The notes below the pieces were generated by a model, which worked only from the letters and a program-made list of their open reading frames with translations, had not been told where the DNA came from and made no database searches. A program made the position numbers and the translations under genes. From NCBI GenBank assembly GCA_963822575.1, contig CAWGHZ010000007.1, positions 930,001-994,000 of the forward strand: a DNA stretch of 64,000 bases, given 5' to 3'. The stretch is from CAWGHZ01 sp963822575 (GTDB lineage: Bacteria > Pseudomonadota > Alphaproteobacteria > MPNO01 > DASWLB01). Positions within the stretch are counted from its first letter, which is position 1. Each line of letters begins with the position of its first letter. Below, piece by piece: positions 57,466-64,000 of this stretch.

Positions 57466-57480
57466 GCGGGATCGGCCAGA

Positions 57481-58950
57481 TTACCGATACAGGTTCGGCC
57501 ACTTGGCGCGGACGCGGGCCTTGAGCTCGGGACTCGCCTCGGCGACGGTCGGGAACTTGTCCTTCCACCCGTAGGGCCGGCAGGCATCGACGATGGCGCG
57601 GTTGTTGTGCCAGGGCGGCTGGCGCAGCAGCGGGTCCAAGGGCGTCGACCAGGCGCGACGGATGAACTGGATGTCCTCCGGCGGGTCGCAGCGCGTCGAC
57701 ATGGCCCACACCACGTCGAACATGTTCGACGGGTCGATGTCGTCGTCGACCACGACCACCCAGCGGCCGGCGTAATTGCCGGCGTGGCAGTTGGCGGCGA
57801 GCATGCCGGCCTGGGTGGCGTGGCCGGGATAGAGCTGCTGGATGGCGATCACGTTGAACAGCCGGCCGGCGCCGGCCTCGTGGCACCACACGCCGGCGAC
57901 GCCGGGAAGGCCCGCCTTCTCCACCTCGTCCCAGATCATCGCCGACTTCACGCAGGCGCGCGCGAAGGTGAAGTTCTCCGGCGGGCGCGACGGGATGGCG
58001 AGGGTCAGGATCGGATCGTTGCGCCAGTAGACGCGGCGGATGCGCACGATGGGAAGCTCCGTCGCCTCCGAGGCGTAGTAGCCCATGAACTCGCCGAACG
58101 GGCCTTCCAGCCGCGTCTCGCCGGGGATCATCTCGCCCTCGAGCACCAGCTCGGCATGGGCCGGGATCGGCAGGCCGTGCAGCTCGGACCGCACGATCTC
58201 GATCGGCCGGCCGCGCTGGCCGCCGGCATAGGCGTATTCCGACAGCTCCCAGTCGATCTCCTGGTGCGCGGCGAGGAACAGGATCGGGTCCTGGCCGCAG
58301 GAGATGGCGACCGGGCAGGGCTCGCCCTTGGCGAAATACTTCTCGCTGATCCGCCTTCCGTGCTTGCCGGGCGACATCCAGATCGCGACCGTGTTGCGGT
58401 CGTGCATCATCACGCGATAGGTCGCGGCGTTGATCCAGCCGTTGTCCGGGTCGCGCATGATGACCAGGTCGTCGGTGCCGATATAGCGCCCGCCGTCCAG
58501 CTCGTGCACCCGCGGCACCGGGAACCTGCCGAGGTCGACGTCGCCGTCGCGGTCGACGTTCTCCAGGATCGGGCCGGTCTTGGCCTCGACCGGCGGGATC
58601 GGCGCGGTGCCGGCGCGCATGCGGTCGCGGTAGGCCTTGACCAGCTCGGTCTCGTTGGCGGGGTCGGGCAGGCCGAGGACGAGGGCGAGCCGGCGCAGCC
58701 CGTTGGCCGCGCCGGACAGGATGCGGAAGCCCTTCGGGAAGCCCGGGATGTCGTCGAACAGCAGCGCCGGCGCGCGGCCCGGGTTGGCGGCGGCCACCGT
58801 CTCCGACAGGGCGCCGATCTCGAGCTCGCGGTCGGCGCCCGCGACCCGCTCGACCTCGCCCATCTCCTCGAGCCGGACCAGCAGTTCGCGCAGGTCGTCG
58901 TAGGCGTCGTTGCGCTTGGCTGCGCCTTCGGTCTCGGTCACCGTCGCCAT
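57481..58950 (-). CDS. UbiD-family (de)carboxylase, prenylated-FMN dependent
   Basis: UbiD enzymes (de)carboxylate aromatic or unsaturated acids using prFMN made by a UbiX partner. The 489-residue product has the N-terminal DDLRELLVRLEEMGEVERV, the cofactor/metal region INAATYRVMMHDRNTVAIWM, and the catalytic E-x-x-R-x-x-E-type region spanning PGETRLEGPFGEFMGYYAS. It also has WVVVVDDDIDPSNMFDVVWA. It is last in an operon with a Rieske oxygenase and a binding protein, so an aromatic acid or an oxygenated product is the likely substrate, not ubiquinone precursors. Confidence 0.87.
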   Translation of the reverse strand: MATVTETEGAAKRNDAYDDLRELLVRLEEMGEVERVAGADRELEIGALSETVAAANPGRAPALLFDDIPGFPKGFRILSGAANGLRRLALVLGLPDPANETELVKAYRDRMRAGTAPIPPVEAKTGPILENVDRDGDVDLGRFPVPRVHELDGGRYIGTDDLVIMRDPDNGWINAATYRVMMHDRNTVAIWMSPGKHGRRISEKYFAKGEPCPVAISCGQDPILFLAAHQEIDWELSEYAYAGGQRGRPIEIVRSELHGLPIPAHAELVLEGEMIPGETRLEGPFGEFMGYYASEATELPIVRIRRVYWRNDPILTLAIPSRPPENFTFARACVKSAMIWDEVEKAGLPGVAGVWCHEAGAGRLFNVIAIQQLYPGHATQAGMLAANCHAGNYAGRWVVVVDDDIDPSNMFDVVWAMSTRCDPPEDIQFIRRAWSTPLDPLLRQPPWHNNRAIVDACRPYGWKDKFPTVAEASPELKARVRAKWPNLYR

Positions 58951-58963
58951 CGTCTCTCCCCGA

Positions 58964-60061
58964 TCAGCCCGGCCGCCATTCGCGGATCAGCCGGCGCGTG
59001 GCCTTCTTCTCCTTCAGCACCTTCTCGGCGTCGGTGCGGAAGTATTTCTGGCCGGGTACCAGGTGCAGCCCGCCGTCGGTGTGCGACGGCACGTCGACGC
59101 GCAGCGAGTTCAGCCGGTCGGTCTTCGACAGCAGGTCCTGTATGTCCTTCGTCAGGAACCAGTTGACGAACAGCTTCTGCGCATTGGGGTGCCGCGGATG
59201 CTCGATCGCCGCTAGCACCATGCCGCCGCTGCCCGCCCACGCCACATCGGACGTCGTGCCGAAGGGCTGGATCGACTTGCCGAGCCCCATCTTCTGGAAC
59301 TTCGTGAGGACGGAGGCCTGGATGCCGACGACGAAATCGCCTTGGCCGCGGATCAGCGCCTCCGTCGCCTCGGTCGCCGCGTTGAAGAACACCGACTTCT
59401 GGTCGACGACGATCTTCTTCAGCGCGTCGGTGCCGAGCGCCTTTCGGATCCAGAACGAGTAGTTCTGGCCCGGCCCGCCGACGCGCGGATCCTGCCACAG
59501 GATCATCCCCTTGTATTCGGGGTCGAGCAGGATGCGCACTCCCTCCTTCTTCAGCTTCTCGGGCGGGACCTTGGCGGTGTCGTACCAGATGGTGACGGGC
59601 TGCACGAACGGCGTGGCGACCAGGTTCTTGGAGTCGATGAACATGTGCTCGAACCCGCCCTGCCAGGTCTTCGGGTCCTTCAGCTCGGGCAAAACCAGGA
59701 GCGGCATGATCGAGGTGAGCGCGCCGACATGCGCCAGCGACATCCCCCCTGTCGGGCCGGTCGCGAACACGTCCCACAGGAACTTCCCGGCCTTGCGCTC
59801 GGCCAGCATCTTCGGCATCCACGATGTCGAGCTGCCGGTCGTGTAGTTGATCCTGATCTTGGGGAAGTCGTGCTTCCATCGCGCGATCATCACGCGGCGC
59901 ACGTCGGGCGAGCGCGAGCCGGCGACCGCGACCTCGCCCTCTGCGTTGGCGGCGGCGACCAGCTTGTCCCAGGCCGCGGAGCCGATCTGCGCCCGCGCGG
60001 GCGGGGCGGACCACAGGGCGGCCGAAAGGGCGAGCGCCGCGGCCAATGCCAGCTTTTTCAT
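58964..60061 (-). CDS. Extracellular solute-binding protein (ABC type)
   Basis: The 365-residue periplasmic binding protein has a signal peptide (MKKLALAAALALSAALWSA, AxA site near residue 24) and the class II fold of iron/polyamine/carboxylate-type proteins: WDKLVAAANAEGEVAVAGS, GPTGGMSLAHVGALTSIMPL, PFVQPVTIWYDTAKVPPEKL, GAGSGG-like AWAGSGGMVLAAIEHPRHPN. No permease or ATPase gene is in view. It lies 13 bp upstream of the UbiD-family gene and 43 bp after the oxygenase beta subunit, so it probably captures the pathway substrate. Confidence 0.83.
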   Translation of the reverse strand: MKKLALAAALALSAALWSAPPARAQIGSAAWDKLVAAANAEGEVAVAGSRSPDVRRVMIARWKHDFPKIRINYTTGSSTSWMPKMLAERKAGKFLWDVFATGPTGGMSLAHVGALTSIMPLLVLPELKDPKTWQGGFEHMFIDSKNLVATPFVQPVTIWYDTAKVPPEKLKKEGVRILLDPEYKGMILWQDPRVGGPGQNYSFWIRKALGTDALKKIVVDQKSVFFNAATEATEALIRGQGDFVVGIQASVLTKFQKMGLGKSIQPFGTTSDVAWAGSGGMVLAAIEHPRHPNAQKLFVNWFLTKDIQDLLSKTDRLNSLRVDVPSHTDGGLHLVPGQKYFRTDAEKVLKEKKATRRLIREWRPG

Positions 60062-60104
60062 GATGTCCTCCCGTTCGTGGTCGACGTTCCGCCGCTGTGG
60101 GCGG

Positions 60105-60599
60105 TTACACCGTGTAGAAATCGAGCGCAGTGGGCAGGGTGTCGTTGAGCAGCACCACCTTCTTGCGCTTGATGCGGAGCGCGCCTGCGTTACCCACCAG
60201 CAGATGCTCGCAGCGCGCGAAATAGACGTGGCTCTCGCGCCGGCGCAGGTCGAACAGATGCGTCGTCGTGACCGACCGGACGAGCAGCGCGCCGTCCGCC
60301 GCCGGATCGACCAGCACGTTGGCGAGCGCGTGCGCCGTGCGCGGGATCGGAGCGGACGCGGCCGACCGGCCGGAGCGCACGCGCGCCACCCGCTCCTCGA
60401 GCTGGGCGCGCGAGGCGATGTAGATCAGCGAGATTTCGTTCTCGGGGTCGGCGGTCGGTTCGTGCTCGCTCTTCCACGCCGGCACCCAGAACACTGCCTT
60501 CTCGTCATAGAAGGCGAGCCAGTCGTCCCAGCGCCGGTCGTCGAGCGCCAGCGCCTCGCGCCAGACGAGCTCGCGCGCCGCGGCCGCGTCCAGGCTCAT
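60105..60599 (-). CDS. Aromatic-ring-hydroxylating dioxygenase, beta subunit
   Basis: The 164-residue small subunit has the SnoaL-like cone fold of BenB/XylY-type proteins: REALALDDRRWDDWLAFYDE, KAVFWVPAWKSEHEPTADPE, EISLIYIASRAQLEERVARV, SAPIPRTAHALANVLV and the C-terminal KKVVLLNDTLPTALDFYTV. It is structural rather than catalytic. ATG 60599 overlaps the alpha-subunit stop by 4 bp. Confidence 0.9.
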   Translation of the reverse strand: MSLDAAAARELVWREALALDDRRWDDWLAFYDEKAVFWVPAWKSEHEPTADPENEISLIYIASRAQLEERVARVRSGRSAASAPIPRTAHALANVLVDPAADGALLVRSVTTTHLFDLRRRESHVYFARCEHLLVGNAGALRIKRKKVVLLNDTLPTALDFYTV

Positions 60600-61966
60600 T
60601 CGGCGGCACCGCGGGCGAGCGGCCGGGCCGGCGCCGCGGCGCCCAACCCCTTCGAGAGCAGACGCAGCCATTCGCGGTACTGCGAGTGGAAGATCGTCTC
60701 GTCGCCCATCGCGCCCATGGTGTCGACCGAGGTGACCGGCGCGACGCCGATCTCGCGCGCGTGCGCATCGCCGCCCCAGCGCATGCGGGCGAGGCCGCGC
60801 ATGTAGCCCTGGTGCCAGTCGACCTGGTCCGCCTGCTGGCCCGACTGGCAGGCGTCGAAGATGGTCATGTCGTCCGGCGTGGCGAGGCCCGAGGGGTTGT
60901 AGAACTCCTCGTACTGGCGCAGCCGCCGGATGCGCGCGGCCTTGCTCTCGCCCTTGGGCGCGATGCAGTAGGTGGTGATCTCCGTCAGGTCGGGGCCGAG
61001 CGGCCGGTTGATGCGGATCTGCAGCGACGCGGTCTCGAGAAGCTGGAAGTTCGGGAAGACCAGCAGGTTGCGCGTGTACAGCATCCACTTGAAGCGCTCG
61101 GCGCCGACGCGGTTCTCGACCTCGTTCTTCTCCAGCCAAAGGGCGCGGAGATGCGGCTCCTCCACGGCAGCCCACATCGCGTTGTGGCCGTTGGCGAAGG
61201 TGAACGAGCCGCGCAGCAGGTCCCTCTGAGTGTAGGCGCGGCGGAACGACACCTGCGCCTCGCCCTCGGCGGACGGCTTGCGCTTGCCGAGGATCTGCAA
61301 ATACGAGGTATGCGTGGGCACGAAATGGTACTGGTCCGCGCTGTTCTCGATCTGCATCTTCCAGTTGCCGGGGTAGGTGTAGGTCACCGTGCCCGGGACC
61401 AGCTCCAGCCCGTCGGGGCTCTGGTCGACGGCAAGGTCGAGGAACGTTTTCGCACCGTCCAGATGCTCTTCCAGGGGCGGCACGTCGGGGTTGAGGCTGG
61501 CGAAGATGAAGCCGCGATAGCTCCCCACCCGGGCGGCGCGCCGCAGATCGTGGTTCTCGCGCTTGAAGGCCGGGGTGTAGCAGCCCTCGTCCTCGGCGGT
61601 GATGGCGACGTTGCGCCCGGCGGAATCGTAGGTCCAGGCGTGGTAGGGGCAGACATGCACCTTGCGGTTGCCGGCCATCGCCTCGCACACCACGGCGCCG
61701 CGGTGCCGGCAGTTGTTCAGGAGGCAATGAATCTGGCCGTCCGCATCGCGCGTCACGATCACCGGCTGGCGGCCGATGCGGGTGGTGATGAAGTCGTGCG
61801 GCTCGGGGATCTGGCATTCCAGCCCGACATAGACCCAGGTCGACTCGTAGATGTGCTTCATCTCGAGATCGAACACGTCGCGCCGGCGGAACGCATCGGC
61901 ATGGACGCGGAACACGCCGTCGTCGGGACGGTCGTCCACCATGGCGGCGATGTCGGTCGGGGTCAT
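60596..61966 (-). CDS. Aromatic-ring-hydroxylating dioxygenase, alpha subunit (BenA/AntA-like)
   Basis: The 456-residue catalytic subunit has the Rieske [2Fe-2S] pairs LLNNCRHRGAVVCEAM and VHVCPYHAWTYDSAGRN, and the mononuclear iron site in QIENSADQYHFVPTHTSYL (N-x-x-D-x-x-H-x4-H). The general layout matches benzoate/anthranilate-type oxygenases. No reductase or ferredoxin gene is adjacent, so electrons must come from elsewhere. It heads the minus-strand operon alpha-beta-binding protein-UbiD. Confidence 0.92.
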   Translation of the reverse strand: MTPTDIAAMVDDRPDDGVFRVHADAFRRRDVFDLEMKHIYESTWVYVGLECQIPEPHDFITTRIGRQPVIVTRDADGQIHCLLNNCRHRGAVVCEAMAGNRKVHVCPYHAWTYDSAGRNVAITAEDEGCYTPAFKRENHDLRRAARVGSYRGFIFASLNPDVPPLEEHLDGAKTFLDLAVDQSPDGLELVPGTVTYTYPGNWKMQIENSADQYHFVPTHTSYLQILGKRKPSAEGEAQVSFRRAYTQRDLLRGSFTFANGHNAMWAAVEEPHLRALWLEKNEVENRVGAERFKWMLYTRNLLVFPNFQLLETASLQIRINRPLGPDLTEITTYCIAPKGESKAARIRRLRQYEEFYNPSGLATPDDMTIFDACQSGQQADQVDWHQGYMRGLARMRWGGDAHAREIGVAPVTSVDTMGAMGDETIFHSQYREWLRLLSKGLGAAAPARPLARGAAE

Positions 61967-62038
61967 CTCAGGCCATCCTGGATATGCGGGATGGGGGCAG
62001 TCTAGAAGCTGCCTCCCTGAGGGTCCACCCTCTTGGGC

Positions 62039-62971
62039 CTACAGGAGTTCCTGGGCGAAGAGCTCGCGCAGCCGCGGCTCCTCGTAGAAGCTCTGCAGAT
62101 CGTTTTCGCCTTCGACATGGGCCTCGTCGTGCGGGTCCCACAGCGCCCGCATCGCGTCCTTCAGGTCGGGATGGTAGCGCCGCGCCTTGCGCACCGCATC
62201 CAGCGCGCCCTGCGCCAGCCGGCCGAGCTCGGCCGTCGTCGCGGTCGTTTGCAGCGCGGCGTGCTTCTGTCCGTAGGCGCAGGCGAGATACATCCAGATC
62301 GCACCGTTGCGCTCGTTCTCCGGGTCGCGCAGGAAGGCGCGCGCCTCGCGGATCGCCTGCTCGTACCCGCCGGGCGGAGGCTGGTAGAGCGCGCCCAGGA
62401 TCGAGGCGGCGGTGGTCGCGGCGCGCAGCGCGGCCTCGGGCGGAAGGGCGCTGGGCGGCGGTTCGGACGCGGCGGGGCGGTCCGGCGGCCGCGTGTAGAT
62501 GAAGAAGACCAGGAATCCGAACAGCAGGTTGAACGCGATGACCGCCGCGCCGATGGCCGCACCCGCCTCGCCTCCAAGCTCGAGCGCCGCCGCGGTGCGG
62601 GCGCCCTGCGCGCCGATCCAGCCGACGAGGGCGTGCCCCTCGACCAGCCCCGCCCCGACCACCAGCAGGGGGAGCCAGGCGGTCAGCGCACCCAGCGCGC
62701 TCTCCGGCCGCTCCAAGCCGCGCGCCCGCGGCAGGCCGAACAGCAGCCCGAACAGTCCGCCGACCGCGATCGCTGCGGCGGCGATCAGGAACGTCGCCCC
62801 GACGATGGCGAGGAAGCTCTTGAACGAGCCGCCCCGGCCGGTGGCGAGCAGGACGATTCCGGCAACCTCCAGGAGCGCCAGAAGCCAGATCCAGCCCCGC
62901 CGATCCTCGCCCGTCCCGCCTGCCTGGCGCCTGTCACGCGCCCTTATGGGCGCTTGCTCTTCGTCCGCCAC
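62039..62971 (-). CDS. Membrane protein of unknown function with a helical C-terminal domain
   Basis: The 310-residue product has a charged N-terminus, about four membrane helices in the first 160 residues (WIWLLALLEVAGIVLLATG, FLIAAAAIAVGGLFGLLFGL, AAVIAFNLLFGFLVFFIYT), a Pro-rich linker, and a soluble alpha-helical part (YEQAIREARAFLRDPENERN, AIWMYLACAYGQKHAAL, AQGALDAVRKARRYHPDLKD) that resembles TPR-like pairs. I do not recognise a family. It stands between the oxygenase operon and mipZ on the same strand. Confidence 0.6.
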   Translation of the reverse strand: MADEEQAPIRARDRRQAGGTGEDRRGWIWLLALLEVAGIVLLATGRGGSFKSFLAIVGATFLIAAAAIAVGGLFGLLFGLPRARGLERPESALGALTAWLPLLVVGAGLVEGHALVGWIGAQGARTAAALELGGEAGAAIGAAVIAFNLLFGFLVFFIYTRPPDRPAASEPPPSALPPEAALRAATTAASILGALYQPPPGGYEQAIREARAFLRDPENERNGAIWMYLACAYGQKHAALQTTATTAELGRLAQGALDAVRKARRYHPDLKDAMRALWDPHDEAHVEGENDLQSFYEEPRLRELFAQELL

Positions 62972-63071
62972 CGCGTGCCCCCTGCCGCTCGGCCGCCCGG
63001 CGCCGCGACCTTACCACGCCGAGGCGGGGCGGCTCTAACGCCGAATGCAGCGGCGGAGGGTGCGTGAAAGG

Positions 63072-63914
63072 CTACGCCATGACCGGCTGGCGCGGTGCGA
63101 TCGTCTCGACGAGTGCGCTGAGCTCGGCCCGTGCCGCCAGGTGGCTGGGCGCTACCCCGTCGGCCGCGCCCGCCTCGGACGGCAGGTCCAGCACCGTCAG
63201 CCCGCGCGGGAACAGCTCGCGAAAGATCACGCGCTCGCCGAAGCCGTGCGACACCTGGAACCCCATCCGGTCGGCCAGGAGCTCGATCAGCGCATCGATG
63301 TCGCGCATGTTGCGCGAGCCGATATGCGCCAGCCTGTTGCGGAACACGATCCAGCGCAGGGGCTCGGTCTCGGCGCCCGCGCGGCGGGTTCGGCATTCGC
63401 TGACGAAGCGGCTGTAGACGCTCGGCTCGAGCACGCGGCGGCCGTCCCAATCGACGCGCGCCAGCACGTCGATGTCCAGCACGCTGTCGTTCAGCGGCGT
63501 GAGCAATACGTCGGCGACCTCGTGGCCGGCGCGCGACAGCGCGGACTCGCTGCCGGGCGTGTCGATGACCAGCACGTCGTGATCGGCGTGGCTGCGCAGC
63601 ACCGCCGCCAGGCGGGCGCGCGCCACCACCAGCGCGGAGACGCCGCTGCCTTCCAGCGGATCGGTGACGGTGTGCGTCGGCAGTTCGAGCGGCGTGTCGG
63701 TCTCGTGCGCGTAGATGCGCCGGTTCTCGATGAACCGCGTGAAGGTCCGCTGGCGCGGATCGAGATCGAGCGTCGCGACGCGATAGCCCTTCTTGAGCAG
63801 GGCGATCGTCAAATGGATCGCCGTCGTGGATTTTCCGGTGCCGCCCTTTTCGTTGCCTACGACGATGACGACGGGCCGGCCCGTGTCGCCATCGGTGACC
63901 GATATGCCTTCCAT
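63072..63914 (-). CDS. mipZ: MipZ-type ParA/MinD ATPase (division-site positioning)
   Basis: MipZ forms gradients from ParB at the poles and inhibits FtsZ polymerisation in alphaproteobacteria lacking Min. The 280-residue product has the deviant Walker A GNEKGGTGKSTTAIHL, LDLDPRQRTFTRFIENR with the MipZ-type R-Q-x-T-x-x-R-x-x-E-N-R block, DTPGSESALSR (Walker B) and RNRLAHIGSRNMRDIDALI. These favour MipZ over ParA or MinD. ATG 63914 is used. Confidence 0.85.
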   Translation of the reverse strand: MEGISVTDGDTGRPVVIVVGNEKGGTGKSTTAIHLTIALLKKGYRVATLDLDPRQRTFTRFIENRRIYAHETDTPLELPTHTVTDPLEGSGVSALVVARARLAAVLRSHADHDVLVIDTPGSESALSRAGHEVADVLLTPLNDSVLDIDVLARVDWDGRRVLEPSVYSRFVSECRTRRAGAETEPLRWIVFRNRLAHIGSRNMRDIDALIELLADRMGFQVSHGFGERVIFRELFPRGLTVLDLPSEAGAADGVAPSHLAARAELSALVETIAPRQPVMA

Positions 63915-63952
63915 TCACCACCCCCTCGATGAATACGTCGCCACCCGTCTTT

Positions 63953-63976
63953 ATTCGTATCGACGCGATTACGAAT
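63953..63976. repeat. Inverted repeat upstream of mipZ
   Basis: ATTCGTA (63953-63959) is matched by TACGAAT (63970-63976), with the spacer extending the symmetry (TCG/CGA). It lies about 40-60 bp before the mipZ start on the minus strand, where an operator or part of a promoter would be expected. No known regulator site is recognised. Confidence 0.35.
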
Positions 63977-64000
63977 CGCCAAGTCAGTCCCGGCGCGCTG

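Overview
The window is high-GC chromosomal DNA of an alphaproteobacterium. The supporting signs are a MipZ-type division ATPase, an ATP12-type F1-ATPase assembly chaperone, small DUF1489 and DUF4864 proteins, and the gene order rpoBC - rpsL - rpsG - fusA - tuf - S10/spc/alpha operon. I cannot name the order or genus; a free-living Rhodospirillales-like lineage is only a guess.

Layout. 1-6.7 kb: small stand-alone metabolic and envelope genes (EF-hand, Rid family, flavin-binding, CAP lipoprotein, MFS exporter, MmgE/PrpD, RlmB). 6.8-41.5 kb: the translation and transcription core. It runs tRNA-Tyr, tRNA-Gly, tuf1, tRNA-Trp, secE, nusG, rplKA, an L10-type leader, rplJL, rpoBC, then a new promoter and rpsL-rpsG-fusA-tuf2 and the whole S10-spc-alpha set with secY and adk, then a DegP-like protease and rarA. 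41.5-47.7 kb: a fluoride riboswitch with crcB, an RluC-type pseudouridine synthase, a HAD phosphatase, an ATP12 chaperone, acylphosphatase, lipB, tRNA-Leu and mgtE. 47.7-53.1 kb: a single-domain response regulator, DUF1489, a PutA fusion enzyme and a fatty-acid desaturase. 53.1-57.5 kb: an accessory island. A lower-GC membrane-protein gene is split by an intact IS5-family element (TA target duplication), and an IS1595-family transposon with several small passenger genes is bounded by 23-bp terminal repeats and a perfect 8-bp target duplication. 57.5-62 kb: a minus-strand operon for an aromatic acid (Rieske oxygenase alpha and beta subunits, a periplasmic binding protein, a UbiD-family decarboxylase). 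62-64 kb: a membrane protein of unknown function and mipZ.

The main oddity is the reading frames. At least 13 plus-strand genes, most of them essential (fusA and ribosomal proteins), are broken by one-base indels, and rplO carries an in-frame TAG. I place about 37 single extra bases. Where conserved flanking residues fix the position, the extra base lies between two intact codons, which random sequencing error would not be expected to do. A data-processing artefact is the likeliest cause because the genes are essential, but the codon phasing needs an explanation. For these genes I give the repaired extent.
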